A DNA stretch of 64,000 nt from JAXMAR01 sp046350295 (GTDB lineage: Bacteria > Planctomycetota > Planctomycetia > Gemmatales > Gemmataceae): the NCBI GenBank assembly GCA_046350295.1, contig JAXMAR010000009.1, positions 123,797 through 187,796 on the forward strand. The letters run 5' to 3'. This document shows positions 28,515 to 38,287 of this stretch, piece after piece. Below the pieces are notes generated by a model. The model made no database searches and was not told where the DNA came from. It saw only the letters and a list, made by a program, of their open reading frames with translations. Made by a program: the position numbers and the translations under genes. Position 1 is the stretch's first letter, and each line of letters begins with the position of its first letter.

Positions 28515-29129
28515 CTATGCCAAGAACAGATCCGCGACTCTGATTAGCGCCTTGGGCTTGACCAGCGGCGCCACGCGCTCGTCGAGCTGGAAAACAGTCG
28601 CCGCGGCGTAGCCGAAGCCGTAAGGCTGCGTCTCGTCGGCCCGCGGCTCCCGGTACACCTCGAGTTGGCGCTCGACCAGGTTGATGATCCAGTAATCGAG
28701 AAGTCTGGCGCGCGCATACAGGCTCGCCTTGCGCGTCTGGTCATACACCAGCGTCGTATCGCTCACTTCCACCACCAGCGCCGCGGTCTTGGGATGCTTC
28801 TTGCGGTAATCCTCGCGCCTACCGGCCACGACGGCGACGTCCGGCTCCGGCTCGGCGTGCGGTCCAAGGTCGATCGGCCCTTGCACGCGAACGTGGAAGC
28901 GCCGGCCGAAGGCGTCGCGCAGCACTTCGGCGGCTTGCTCCGTCGTCGAATAGTGCTCCGGCTTCTGCGGGCTCATCACCATGATCTCTCCTTCGATCAG
29001 CTCGGCTCGCTGTCCGCGGAAATAACCCAGGTCGGCAAGACGGTAGAACTCCTCCTTGCTCCACGTTCGGGTCCGCGGTTCGACGCCGTTCAGGAGAGCC
29101 GGCGCATCGAGCGTCAGGGTGCGCGACAT
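28515..29129 (-). CDS. Uma2 family protein (PD-(D/E)XK nuclease fold)
   Basis: 204 residues. The Uma2 pattern is visible: TWSKEEFYRLADLGYF, RAELIEGEIMVMSP, EPEPDVAVV and ALVVEVSDTTLVYDQTRKASLYARA, ending LDYWIINLVERQLEVYREP. The Asp of PDVAV and the Glu-Val-Ser of VVEVSD correspond to the nuclease-like active site. AGGAGG 6 bases before the start supports 29129. Uma2 proteins are very numerous in planctomycetes; function unproven. Confidence 0.92.
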   Translation of the reverse strand: MSRTLTLDAPALLNGVEPRTRTWSKEEFYRLADLGYFRGQRAELIEGEIMVMSPQKPEHYSTTEQAAEVLRDAFGRRFHVRVQGPIDLGPHAEPEPDVAVVAGRREDYRKKHPKTAALVVEVSDTTLVYDQTRKASLYARARLLDYWIINLVERQLEVYREPRADETQPYGFGYAAATVFQLDERVAPLVKPKALIRVADLFLA

Positions 29130-29342
29130 GAAACCTCCTATTCACCTATGCGCCCTCCGCAGGCGCCGGAGAATCTTGCTTCCTGCTATTCTGGCGTCCC
29201 GACAGCACTCTTGACAAGACCGCCGCTGATTCCCCAGGAAAAAGTCGCGGAGGATGGGTATATTAGAAGTCGACCCTACCGGCTCTCGCTCTCCGAAAGC
29301 CGATCCGTAACCCGCCTTTTTCGCTTTTTCGGACTCTCACCA

Positions 29343-30683
29343 ATGCGCACGCTGCTCCTCGCCACCCTCCTCCTCGCCTTCCCTGTCCTCTCCGCCCGCG
29401 CCGGCGACAACGATTGGCCGCAATGGCGCGGCCCGCACCGCGACGCCATCTGCAAGGAAACCGGCCTTTTGAAGGCCTGGCCCAAAGGCGGTCCCAAGCT
29501 CCTCTGGGACGCCAAGAAGGTCAATGACGGCAAGAACGTCGGCACGGGCATTGCCAGCGTCGCCATCGTCGCCGGCAAGCTTTACACGATGGGGGATTAC
29601 ATCGAGGAGATGACCGTCGAGGTCAAGAAGAACGACAAGGTCGAGAAGAAGGTCAATCGCAAGGGGGACGGCTTCGTCTTCTGCCTCGACGCCGAGACCG
29701 GCAAGATGATCTGGAAGACGCGCATCGGGCCCTTCTATTACAACTCCTACGGCTCCGGCGGCCGCTGCACGCCGACCATCGACGGCGACAAGCTCTACGC
29801 CCTCTCGCCGCACGGCCTGCTCGTCTGCCTGAAGACCGCGGACGGGTCCCTCGTCTGGGAGAAAAGCCTCGTCAAGGAGTTCGGCGGACGCATGATGTCC
29901 GGCTGGGGCTACAGCGAGTCCCCCACGATCGACGGCGACCGCGTCGTCTGCACGCCGGGCGGCAAGAAGGCGACGATGGTCGCCCTCGACAAGAACACCG
30001 GCTCGACCATCTGGACGTGCCAGGGACCGGACAGCGGCGCCGGTTATTCCTCGATCATGATCACGCACGGCGGCGGCGTGAAGCAGTACCTCACGCTCCT
30101 GGGCAAGGATTCGGGCCTCATCGGCGTCGACGCCTCCACCGGCAAGTTCCTGTGGAGCTACAACAAGATCGCCAACGGCACCGCCAATATCCCCACCGCC
30201 CTCGTCAAAGATGACTACGTCTTCACCGCGACGGGCTACGGGGCCGGCGCCGTCTTGCTCAAGCTGGTTCCAGATGGGAAGGGAAGCGTCAAGGCCGAGG
30301 AGCAATACTTCCTCAAGGGCGCCCAGCTCCAGAACCACCATGGCGGCATGGTCATGCTCGGCGACTACATCTACGGCGGTCACGGCAACAACGACGGCAA
30401 GCCCTTCTGCCTCGAATGGAAAACCGGCAAGTTCGCCTGGGGCCCGGAGCGCGGCCTCGGCTCCGGCTCCGCCGCCTTCCTTTACGCCGACGGCGAACTT
30501 TACGTCCGCTGGCAAAACGGCACGGTCGGCCTGCTCGACGCTAGTCCCAAGGGCCTGGCGGTGAAAGGCTCGTTCGAGGACCACATCGCCCGCACCGATT
30601 GGCCGCACCCCGTCATCTGGCACGGCCGGCTCTACCTGCGCGGCGAGGACCAGATCCACTGCTTCGACATCAAGGCGCCGTGA
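29343..30683 (+). CDS. Secreted PQQ-like beta-propeller protein
   Basis: 446 residues. Signal peptide about 1-19 (LLLATLLLAFPVLSARA), then WPQWRGPHRDAICKETGLLKAWP, the standard opening of planctomycete outer-membrane-assembly-like PQQ propellers (YfgL/BamB-like repeats). Several blades with A-x-D-G-x-x-x-W and C-L-D-A-E-T-G-K motifs follow. Start chosen at the signal peptide. No PQQ-dehydrogenase catalytic residues are evident, so probably a structural or binding propeller. Confidence 0.9.
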   Translation: MRTLLLATLLLAFPVLSARAGDNDWPQWRGPHRDAICKETGLLKAWPKGGPKLLWDAKKVNDGKNVGTGIASVAIVAGKLYTMGDYIEEMTVEVKKNDKVEKKVNRKGDGFVFCLDAETGKMIWKTRIGPFYYNSYGSGGRCTPTIDGDKLYALSPHGLLVCLKTADGSLVWEKSLVKEFGGRMMSGWGYSESPTIDGDRVVCTPGGKKATMVALDKNTGSTIWTCQGPDSGAGYSSIMITHGGGVKQYLTLLGKDSGLIGVDASTGKFLWSYNKIANGTANIPTALVKDDYVFTATGYGAGAVLLKLVPDGKGSVKAEEQYFLKGAQLQNHHGGMVMLGDYIYGGHGNNDGKPFCLEWKTGKFAWGPERGLGSGSAAFLYADGELYVRWQNGTVGLLDASPKGLAVKGSFEDHIARTDWPHPVIWHGRLYLRGEDQIHCFDIKAP

Positions 30684-30689
30684 CCGGCG

Positions 30690-31169
30690 TCATTGCTTCT
30701 CGGCCGCCTCCTTGAGCGCGCGGATGTCGAGTTTCTTCATTCCGAGCATGGCCTTCATGACGCGTTGCGCCTTGGCCCGGTCGGGATCGCTCAATAGCTG
30801 GCCGAGGAGGGTAGGAACGATTTGCCAGGACAGGCCGAACTTGTCCTTGACCCAGCCACATTGGACCTCGCCACCGTCGGCGGAGAGCTTTTCCCAGTAG
30901 TGGTCGATCTCCTCCTGCGTCTGGCAGTTGACGACGAAGGAGACTGCCTCCGTGAACTTGAAGATCGGGCCGCCGTTGAGGGCGACGAAGGTCTGGCCGT
31001 CGAGCTGGAACTCGATGGTCATCACCGACCCGGCGGGGCCGGGCCCGGCGTCGCCGTAGCGTGCGACCTTGACAATCTTCGAGTTCGGGAAAACCGACGT
31101 GTAGAACGTCGCCGCTTCCTCGGCCTGATGATCGTACCAGAGAAATGGAGTGATCTTCTGCACAGCCAT
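30690..31169 (-). CDS. VOC/PhnB-like protein
   Basis: 159 residues in the vicinal-oxygen-chelate fold, 3-demethylubiquinone-like (PhnB) branch. Typical features are the opening ITPFLWYDHQAEEAATFYTSVFPNSKI, EFQLDGQTFVALNGGP, CGWVKDKFGLSWQIVP, and the end RVMKAMLGMKKLDI. A GGAGG 7 bases upstream supports the start. Members are mostly of unknown activity. It converges with the PQQ propeller gene (6-base gap). Confidence 0.9.
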   Translation of the reverse strand: MAVQKITPFLWYDHQAEEAATFYTSVFPNSKIVKVARYGDAGPGPAGSVMTIEFQLDGQTFVALNGGPIFKFTEAVSFVVNCQTQEEIDHYWEKLSADGGEVQCGWVKDKFGLSWQIVPTLLGQLLSDPDRAKAQRVMKAMLGMKKLDIRALKEAAEKQ

Positions 31170-31410
31170 GCTTGCCTCCTTCAGTTTGAGGGATGGTCAC
31201 TCAGTAGTCGACGGAGCAAACGGCGAATCGACATCGCGCCGCGAAAACGCTCCGGATGCCGGCTTTCGCAGAACAACCGGCCTTGTCGGACCCGCAAAAG
31301 CCGCCGACCCACCGAGAAAAACGGCTCTAGAGGGGCCGGTCCTCTGGAACTCCACCCGTCAAAATGGGTAAGATAACAGAACCAGCGGCCCCCCTCAGAC
31401 GATCCTCCTC

Positions 31411-32796
31411 ATGGCTACCGCAGTCCAAGAAGCCTCGGCCGTCCTTTCCCTCAGCGATCCGCGCGTCAAGGAGAAGCTCCAGGAACTGCGGCAGACCGAT
31501 AACTTCACCAACCTCTGGTACTTCTTCCGCACGTACCTTTTCTTCTTCCTCGCCATCGGAGGGACGATCTGGTTCTATCAGGTCCAGGCGACCGAGGAAT
31601 GGAGCTGGTGGTGGAACGTGCCGGTGACGCTCGTCGCGATCATCCTGGTGGGCGCCGGGCAGCACCAGTTGACGGGCCTGGCCCACGAGGCGTCGCACCA
31701 CATCCTCTTCAAGAACCGCACCTGGAATGACCTGGCCAGCGACTGGCTCTGCATGTTCCCAATGTACAGCATGACGCAGCATTACCGGCTACAGCACCTG
31801 GCCCATCACCAGTTCGTCAACGATCCCGACCGCGACCCGGACATCTCGCAGCTCCAGACCAGCGGCCACTGGCTGCCGTTTCCGCTCGGCCCCGGCGTCT
31901 TCGTCAAGACGCTCCTCAAGCAGCTCTGGATCCCGAACCTGATCCGTTTCATCTTCATCCGCGCCAAGTACAACTCGATGCCCACCGACAAGAACCCCTA
32001 CCTCAAGAAGGGTTGGCGGCCGAACCGGACGACCGTACGCGTGGGCATCCTTTACATGCTCGGCCTGATCGCCGCCCTCGTCACGTTCGTCCGATTGGAG
32101 GAGCCGTTCTGGCTGGCGGTGGTTCCAGCGGCGCTCTACGTCGCGGCCTTCGCCTTCTATGCGCTGATCCCGGCGAACATGTACCATCAAAGTCGGGTGC
32201 ATCCGGTGATCTCGATGCGGGCCCTGAGTCTGATGCGGATCACGTTCATCACTCTGCTTTTCAACGGCCTGGCCTGGCTGAGCCTGTACGTCACACCTTA
32301 CGCGGCGTTCTACTATTTCCTGCTCTGGATCGTGCCGATCCTGACCAGCTTTTCGTTCTTCATGATCCTGCGCCAGATCGTGCAGCACGGCAACGGCGAT
32401 CGGGGCTGGCTGACCAACACCCGTGTCTTCTTCGCCCACCCGTTCATCAACTTCGCCGTCTTCCCGCTCGGGCAGGACTACCATTTGCCGCACCATGTCT
32501 TCGCCAGCGTGCCGCACTACCGGCTGCGCAGGCTGCACGAGTTCCTGCTCGGCTGCCAGGAGTACCGCGAGCAGTGCGTGGTCGTGAAGGGTTATTTTCT
32601 CCCCTACGAGAAGCCAAAGCGGAATCCGACCGTCGTGGACGTCCTCGGGCCGGAATACTTCCATCGGGCGGCCGAGGTCTATATCGACAACGACGTCCTT
32701 GCGGATGACGAGGTGGAAGAGAAGGACGACATCCTGCGACAGGGGGAGGAGGAGAAGCAAAAGCGGCGCGCGGAGATGGAACAGGCCGCGCCATGA
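31411..32796 (+). CDS. Membrane fatty acid desaturase
   Basis: 461 residues. Histidine boxes HEASHH at 92-97, HLAHHQF at 129-135 and DYHLPHH near residue 352, with four or more membrane segments between. These coordinate the di-iron centre of acyl-lipid desaturases or hydroxylases. The C-terminal about 60 residues are charged (EVEEKDDILRQGEEEKQKRR), which is not part of the family core. Substrate unknown; may introduce a double bond into a lipid or act on a carotenoid or sterol-like substrate. Confidence 0.9.
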   Translation: MATAVQEASAVLSLSDPRVKEKLQELRQTDNFTNLWYFFRTYLFFFLAIGGTIWFYQVQATEEWSWWWNVPVTLVAIILVGAGQHQLTGLAHEASHHILFKNRTWNDLASDWLCMFPMYSMTQHYRLQHLAHHQFVNDPDRDPDISQLQTSGHWLPFPLGPGVFVKTLLKQLWIPNLIRFIFIRAKYNSMPTDKNPYLKKGWRPNRTTVRVGILYMLGLIAALVTFVRLEEPFWLAVVPAALYVAAFAFYALIPANMYHQSRVHPVISMRALSLMRITFITLLFNGLAWLSLYVTPYAAFYYFLLWIVPILTSFSFFMILRQIVQHGNGDRGWLTNTRVFFAHPFINFAVFPLGQDYHLPHHVFASVPHYRLRRLHEFLLGCQEYREQCVVVKGYFLPYEKPKRNPTVVDVLGPEYFHRAAEVYIDNDVLADDEVEEKDDILRQGEEEKQKRRAEMEQAAP

Positions 32797-32821
32797 GGGC
32801 GTGAACGAGCTTCGGAGATGA

Positions 32822-32848
32822 ACCAGCGGCGACGCGCGAGCGTCGCCG
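32822..32848. repeat. Palindromic element upstream of the cytidylate-kinase-like gene
   Basis: accagcggcgacgcgcgagc... a variant of the dnaE2 elements (25635, 27697), here intergenic, between the desaturase stop and the next start. Confidence 0.7.
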
Positions 32849-32928
32849 CGTTCGTTGGCGCGCTAGAGCGACGCCCGCCCGGATGGTATCCTGATGGTGG
32901 ACGTCAGTTCGTCCGCGGAGGCGCAGCC

Positions 32929-33615
32929 ATGATCAGCCATCTCGATCGCCGGGCGGAAGTCATCGAGCGGACCCAGCGGCACTGGTCGGAGCAGCAGGCG
33001 CAGCGCGGCGCGCCGCAAAGTCCCGCCCACACGATCACCCTGAGTCGGGAGGCGGGATGCCCGGGCACGTCCGTGGCGCAACGGATCGGCGCACTTCTCG
33101 GTTGGCAGGTTTACGATCACGAACTGCTGGAGACGATGGCGAAGCAGACGGGCCTCCCCGTGCAAGCCCTCGAACGCGTCGACGAAAGACGTGAGAGCGG
33201 TTTCTTGGAGTTCCTCCAGTCGCTCGACCTGAGGGACTCGGTGACCGAGAGCGGCTACGTCTATCACCTGGTCGCCACGATCCTGGAGATCGGCCGGAAG
33301 GGCAGGGCGGTGGTCGTCGGGCGAGGCGCGACGTATCTCTTGCCCCCCGCGTCGACGCTGCGCGTGCGCCTCACCGCTCCCAAGGAGGCGCGCGTTGTCG
33401 CCGCGGCCCGCCGCCGTCAGGTCAGCGCCGATCAGGCGCGGCGCTGGGTCGAGGAGACCGACCAGCAGCGGCGCAGCTTCGTGCAACGGCACTTCATGCG
33501 CGATCCCGACGAGCCCGCGGCCTATGACCTCATCCTCAACACGGCACGGTGGTCGGTCGAGGACTGCGCCGACCTCGTGGTCGCGGCGCTGCGCCGGCTT
33601 GGAGCTGTCCCTTAG
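32929..33615 (+). CDS. Cytidylate kinase-like family protein
   Basis: 228 residues. It matches the cytidylate-kinase-like P-loop family: TITLSREAGCPGTSVAQRIGALLGW (degenerate P-loop), YDHELLETMAKQTG, VVVGRGATYLLP, then VRLTAPKEARV and the R-R-x-x-F-x-x-x-F end YDLILNT. The start at 32929 is preferred because of GGAGG about 7 bases before it; the earlier in-frame ATG lies in the repeat element. Likely a nucleotide kinase or regulator; substrate unproven. Confidence 0.82.
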   Translation: MISHLDRRAEVIERTQRHWSEQQAQRGAPQSPAHTITLSREAGCPGTSVAQRIGALLGWQVYDHELLETMAKQTGLPVQALERVDERRESGFLEFLQSLDLRDSVTESGYVYHLVATILEIGRKGRAVVVGRGATYLLPPASTLRVRLTAPKEARVVAAARRRQVSADQARRWVEETDQQRRSFVQRHFMRDPDEPAAYDLILNTARWSVEDCADLVVAALRRLGAVP

Positions 33616-33946
33616 ACTCAGCTTTTTGGAGGCACGGGAGATGCAAGGCAGCCTTGAGGGGAAATGAGTTAATTCACCGCTCGCCAGCGTTTCGCGATCG
33701 CCGACCGCTTTCCTGCCTGCGGCGAGCTGGTGATCATCGGCAGTTCGGCGGCCACGCTGGTCCCCGACGACTGCCGGCCTCATTGCGACGTACGCCAACT
33801 TCTTCGCCGTGTTCGTCGGTATCGAGTCGCCGCGCAAGGCGAATCTGGCGGAGACGCGCAAGACGTAGACCTGGCGCTGAAGGGAGTGTGGACCGCCAGG
33901 TTCTTGTCGGGTAGATTGGAGTGGTTGCACTTTGGTTGGGCCAAGC
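33616..33946. other. Non-coding stretch with possible gene remnant
   Basis: 331 bases without an intact gene. Fragments in different plus frames (GELVIIGSSAATLVPDDCRP, then IATYANFFAVFVGIESPRKA) look like pieces of one protein split by frameshifts. I do not recognise the family. Could equally be chance open frames in GC-rich DNA. Confidence 0.35.
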
Positions 33947-34624
33947 ATGAACGCGCCGCTTCTTCTCGATCCGTCCGACCTCCTCTACCCCGACAGCGAC
34001 GGTCTGCCCATGGCGGAGAACACCTGGCAATACCGCTACATCGTGACGATCAAGGAAAACCTGGACGACATGTTCGCGAACGTCGCGGACGTTTTCGTCG
34101 CCGCCGATCTCTTTTGGTATCCCGTCGAGGGGCAGCCCACCATCCGTCAAGCGCCCGATGTCATGGTTTCCTTTGGCCGGCCCAAGGGCGATCGCCATTC
34201 CTACATGCAGTGGAAGGAGAAGGGGATTGCCCCGCGGGTTGTCTTTGAAATCTGGTCGGAGAGCAACCGGCCGGGCGACATGATGCGCAAGCTTCAATTC
34301 TACGACCGTTACGGCGTCCAGGAGTACTATTGGTACGATCCGGACAACGGCGATCTCTTCGGCTACCTTCGCAAAGATCGTGGCTTGTCTCCCATCGCGG
34401 ACATGAACGATTGGCCCAGCCCAAGCCTCGGCATCCGCTTCACGCTCAAGGACACCGATCTGGTATTGTATCGGCCCAGCGGCGAGCGGTTTCTCACGAT
34501 TGCGGAAATGATGGGCGGGCAGAAACCAGTAGTCGAGGAAAAGCCCGGCGCAATTGCGGTCCCCCTTAAATCCGAGGAACCGCAAGCGGCGTTTCTCATT
34601 TCCAATTCGAATGATGGCCACTAG
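33947..34624 (+). CDS. Uma2 family protein
   Basis: 225 residues. Recognisable Uma2-type core: YRYIVTIKENLDDMF, VFVAADLFWYPVEG, APDVMVSFGRPKGDR, PRVVFEIWSESNRPGDMMRKLQFYDRYGVQEYYWYDPDNGDLFGYLR. The Asp in PDVMV and the Glu in FEIWS are the nuclease-like residues. The start at 33947 places the core at the normal distance. Unlinked to the other Uma2 gene (28515) and only distantly similar. Confidence 0.9.
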   Translation: MNAPLLLDPSDLLYPDSDGLPMAENTWQYRYIVTIKENLDDMFANVADVFVAADLFWYPVEGQPTIRQAPDVMVSFGRPKGDRHSYMQWKEKGIAPRVVFEIWSESNRPGDMMRKLQFYDRYGVQEYYWYDPDNGDLFGYLRKDRGLSPIADMNDWPSPSLGIRFTLKDTDLVLYRPSGERFLTIAEMMGGQKPVVEEKPGAIAVPLKSEEPQAAFLISNSNDGH

Positions 34625-34749
34625 GAAACTTCGCGTTTGCCACCGCAAGAAACGCGATTGCCAATCGCTATCCTAGTGCATCCCTTTGCCGGTTTTCCAT
34701 AAATCAGACACGGCACAATCCCTCTCCGCCCGTCGCCGAGGTCCGTGTC

Positions 34750-37700
34750 ATGATAGCGCAGTGTCGTCTTCTTTTTCTTGGCCTTCTATTCTTCCTCCTC
34801 TCCATTCCCGCCGCTCCCGCCCAGGAAGGCAAGGAGCCCAAACCGCACAAGGAAGACGGTGTCTTCAAGCATCTGCGCTTCCGCCTCGTCGGGCCCGCGG
34901 CCGGCGGCCGCGTCAGCCGCGCCACCGGTGTCCTCGACGATCCCAACACCTACTATCTCGGCGCCGCTTCCGGCGGGGTGTGGAAGAGCACCGATGCCGG
35001 CGTCTCCTGGAAGCCGATCTTCGACGATCAGGCCACCGCCTCCATCGGCGCCATCGCCGTCGCCCCGTCCGATTCCAACGTCATCTATGTCGGCTCCGGC
35101 GAGGGCAACATCCGCGGCAACGTCCAGCCCGGCGACGGCATCTACAAGTCGACCGACGCCGGCAAGACCTGGAAGCATGTCTGGAAGCAAAAAGGCCAGA
35201 TCAGCCACATCGTCGTCCATCCCAAGGAGGCCGACACCGCTTTCGCCGCCGTCTTCGGCAACGCCTTCGCCGCCAACTCCGAGCGAGGCATCTATCGCAC
35301 CACAGACGGCGGCAAGACCTGGCAATCGGTCTTGAGCTACAAGAAGTTCGTCAAGACCGAGGTCACGAAGGTCCCGTTCGTGCCGGAGGTCTACGACGAC
35401 AAGGGTATGCGCGTGTCCGGTCCGCCGACGCCCAAGCTGCCGACCAAGGATGTGGTCACCGAGTTCTGGAACTATCCCGCCGGCGGTATCGACGTCTGCT
35501 TCGACCCCGGCAACCCGCGCGTCCTCTACGCCGCCCTCTGGCAGGCCCAACGCACCCCGTGGAGCCTCACCAGCGGCGGGCCCGGCAGCGGCCTCTACAA
35601 ATCCGAGGACGGCGGCGATACCTGGAAGCTCCTCGGCCCCAAGAAGTTTGTCCCCCTCGGCTCGGCCGACAAGAAGGACGACAAGAAAGACAAGGAGGAG
35701 CCGAAGAAGAAAACCAAGGGCAAGAAGAAGGGGGAAGCCGAGGACGAGGACAACGGATTGCCTCCCGGCATTTACGGCCGCATCGGCGTCGCCGTCGCCC
35801 CCAGCAACAGCTCGCGCGTCTTCGCTCTGATCGAGGCGGAGAAGGGCGGCCTCTATCGCTCCGACGACGGCGGCGAAAGCTGGGAGCTGGTGAACAGCGG
35901 CCGCTATCTCCAGCAGCGCGCCTGGTATTTCTCGGTCGTCCGCGTCGATCCCAAGAACTCCGAAGTCGTCTACGTCTCCAACGTCCGTTTGCTCAAGAGC
36001 GTCGACGGCGGCAAGACGTTCAAGAACGTCAAGGGCCCGCACCATCCGGACCATCACGACCTCTGGATCGACCCCAACAACCCGAGCCGCATGATCGACT
36101 CCAACGACGGCGGCGTCGACATCACCACGAGCGGCGGCGATAGCTGGCTCGCGCCGATGCTCCCCATCTCCCAGTTCTATCACGTCCATGCCGACAACAG
36201 CGTCCCTTACCGCGTCATGGGGGACATGCAGGACATCGGCAGCGCCTCCGGCCCGAGCAACAGCCTCAAGTCAGGCGGCATCCCTCTCTCCGACTGGTAC
36301 TCCGTCGGTGGCGGCGAGGCGGGTTACGCCGTCCCCGATCCCAAGGACCCGAACGTCGTCTACTCCGGCGAGTACATGGGCATCATCACCCGCTTCGACG
36401 CTCGCACCAAGCAGGCCCGCAACATCACCATCTACCCGATCACGTCGTCCGGCAAAGGCGGCGAGGAGCTGAAGTATCGCTTCCAGTGGACGGCGCCGAT
36501 CTTCGTCTCGCCGTTCGATCGCAGCGTCTATCACTGCGCCAATGTCGTCCTCCGCAGCAAGAACCAGGGGAAGACCTGGGAAAAGATCAGCCCCGACCTG
36601 ACGCGCGACGACAAGAGCAAGCAGAAATGGTCCGGCGGCCCGATCACCGGCGACAACACCGGCGCCGAGATGTACTGCACGATCTTCGCCTTCGCCGAGT
36701 CCCCCCTGAAGCAGGGCCTGTTCTGGGCCGGCAGCGACGACGGCCTCGTCCATGTCTCGCGCGACAACGGCGACAAGTGGGACAACGTCACCAAGAACAT
36801 CCCCGGCCTGCCCGAATGGGGAACCGTCTGCTGCATCGAGCCGGGCCCGCGCGACCCAGGCGTCGCCTACGTCGTCGTCGACGCCCATCGCCTCCACAAC
36901 GATCGGCCTTACCTCTGGAAGACGACGGACTACGGCAAGACCTGGAAGAGCCTGAGCGACGGTCTGCCGAAGGATGATTACCTCCGCGTCGTCCGCGCCG
37001 ACCCGACGACGCCCGGCATGCTCTACGCCGGCTCCGAGCACGGCCTCTACGTCTCCTGGGACGACGGCGCCACCTGGAAGCGCCTCCGCATGGGCTTGCC
37101 CACCGCGGCGGTCAGCGACCTCGTCGTCAAGGACAACGACCTCGTCGCCAGCACGAACGGCCGGTCGATCTGGGTCTTCGACGACCTGACGCCGCTCCGC
37201 AAATGGTCGCCGAAGCTGGAGAAGGAGCCGGTCCTCTTTCCGGCGCTGACGACGACGCGCTGGCGCTACGCCGACTCCGGCTACGGCGGCGAGGACAAGC
37301 ACCCGGGCGCCAACCCGCCCGAAGGCGCCGTCATCGACTACTACCTGCCGACGGCGCCCAAGGACGATATCGTCCTGGAAGTCCTCGACGCCAAGGGAAA
37401 GCTCGTCCGCAAGGTGACGAGCAAGAAGGTGAAGCCGGCGGAGTCCGAGGACGATCCGGACACGCCGTGGTCGGTCTACAAGCCGCCGGCGCTCCCCAAG
37501 GAGACAGGCATCCAGCGCTTCGTCTGGGACCTGCGCGCCACGGGACCGACCGTCATTCCGAAGGCCAAAGCGGACTCCGGCACGCCGCACCAGGGCTTTC
37601 TCGTCCCGCCCGGCAAGTACGCGCTCAAGCTGACGGTCGACGGCAAGACGCTGGAGGGCTCGGTCGAGGTGAGGCTCGATCCGCGCGTGGCGCCGCCGAA

Positions 37701-38190
37701 AGCCGCCTTGAAGGAGATCGTGGAGGATAACTTCGAGTTCGCGACGAAGGTGCGCGACGACCTGAGCGCCGTTTCGCGCACGGTGATCGGCCTGCAAGCC
37801 GTCCGCAAGCAGATCAAGGACGCTCTTCCTTTGTGGGAGAAGCAGGAAGCGGCCAAAGGGATCAAGGCGGACGCCGACAAGCTCATCGCTCGCCTCGACG
37901 CCCTGGAGCGCAAGCTGCACAACCCGGACGCCGAGGTCGCCTACGACATCCTCGCCAAGAAGGGGGGCGCCAAGCTCTACTCGCAGCTCGCCACGCTCTT
38001 CGGCTTCCTGATCGACAGCGACGGCCCGGTGACGCAGGGCATGCGCGAGACCTACGAGGAATGGTCGCGCGAGCTGAAGACGCTGGAGGCGGAGTGGCAC
38101 GGCTGCGTCGAAGCGGTCGGCGCCCTGGACGCGGAGCTGCGCCGCCGCGGCGTCCGCCACGTCTTCGTCCCGCCGGCGGAGAAAGAATAG
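34750..38190 (+). CDS. Large secreted BNR/VPS10-type beta-propeller protein
   Basis: 1146 residues. Signal peptide about 1-25 (LLFLGLLFFLLSIPAAPAQ). Many BNR/Asp-box repeats (for example STDAGVSWK, STDAGKTWK, TTDGGKTWQ, SDDGGESWE, TTDYGKTWK) spread over residues 70-760, as in GH74-like or sortilin-like propellers. A Lys/Glu-rich insert (about 305-340, KKDDKKDKEEPKKKTKGKKK) interrupts the propeller. The last 350 residues contain a beta domain and a helical end. Such proteins are abundant in planctomycetes; no catalytic Asp pair for GH74 was identified, so enzymatic activity is uncertain. Confidence 0.9.
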   Translation: MIAQCRLLFLGLLFFLLSIPAAPAQEGKEPKPHKEDGVFKHLRFRLVGPAAGGRVSRATGVLDDPNTYYLGAASGGVWKSTDAGVSWKPIFDDQATASIGAIAVAPSDSNVIYVGSGEGNIRGNVQPGDGIYKSTDAGKTWKHVWKQKGQISHIVVHPKEADTAFAAVFGNAFAANSERGIYRTTDGGKTWQSVLSYKKFVKTEVTKVPFVPEVYDDKGMRVSGPPTPKLPTKDVVTEFWNYPAGGIDVCFDPGNPRVLYAALWQAQRTPWSLTSGGPGSGLYKSEDGGDTWKLLGPKKFVPLGSADKKDDKKDKEEPKKKTKGKKKGEAEDEDNGLPPGIYGRIGVAVAPSNSSRVFALIEAEKGGLYRSDDGGESWELVNSGRYLQQRAWYFSVVRVDPKNSEVVYVSNVRLLKSVDGGKTFKNVKGPHHPDHHDLWIDPNNPSRMIDSNDGGVDITTSGGDSWLAPMLPISQFYHVHADNSVPYRVMGDMQDIGSASGPSNSLKSGGIPLSDWYSVGGGEAGYAVPDPKDPNVVYSGEYMGIITRFDARTKQARNITIYPITSSGKGGEELKYRFQWTAPIFVSPFDRSVYHCANVVLRSKNQGKTWEKISPDLTRDDKSKQKWSGGPITGDNTGAEMYCTIFAFAESPLKQGLFWAGSDDGLVHVSRDNGDKWDNVTKNIPGLPEWGTVCCIEPGPRDPGVAYVVVDAHRLHNDRPYLWKTTDYGKTWKSLSDGLPKDDYLRVVRADPTTPGMLYAGSEHGLYVSWDDGATWKRLRMGLPTAAVSDLVVKDNDLVASTNGRSIWVFDDLTPLRKWSPKLEKEPVLFPALTTTRWRYADSGYGGEDKHPGANPPEGAVIDYYLPTAPKDDIVLEVLDAKGKLVRKVTSKKVKPAESEDDPDTPWSVYKPPALPKETGIQRFVWDLRATGPTVIPKAKADSGTPHQGFLVPPGKYALKLTVDGKTLEGSVEVRLDPRVAPPKAALKEIVEDNFEFATKVRDDLSAVSRTVIGLQAVRKQIKDALPLWEKQEAAKGIKADADKLIARLDALERKLHNPDAEVAYDILAKKGGAKLYSQLATLFGFLIDSDGPVTQGMRETYEEWSRELKTLEAEWHGCVEAVGALDAELRRRGVRHVFVPPAEKE

Positions 38191-38287
38191 AACCACGGAA
38201 CACCCGGAAGACACGAAAAAAAAAGGGCCGGCATTTCTGCTCCCTTCTTTTTCGTGCCTTTCGTGCCTTTCGTGTTTTCCGTGGTTC
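38190..38287. repeat. Inverted repeat between convergent genes
   Basis: Arms gaaccacggaacac... (from 38190) and ...gtgttttccgtggttc (to 38287), with an inner acacgaaaaaaaaa against ttctttttcgtgcc. Copies of the ccacggaaaacacgaaa motif are frequent in environmental bacterial genomes. Here it could serve as a two-way terminator for the BNR gene and the converging NTF2-like gene. A partial copy (ccttccgtggttcat) is at about 59535. Confidence 0.75.

Noticed and set aside
29211..29262. TTGACA at 29211 with TATATT near 29255 as a promoter for the PQQ propeller gene
   Set aside because: Spacing is about 40 bases, far from the usual 16-18, so the two boxes do not form one promoter.
33932..33946. Upstream ATG for the second Uma2 gene
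   Set aside because: Adds only five residues without a ribosome site; the core begins after the Met at 33947.
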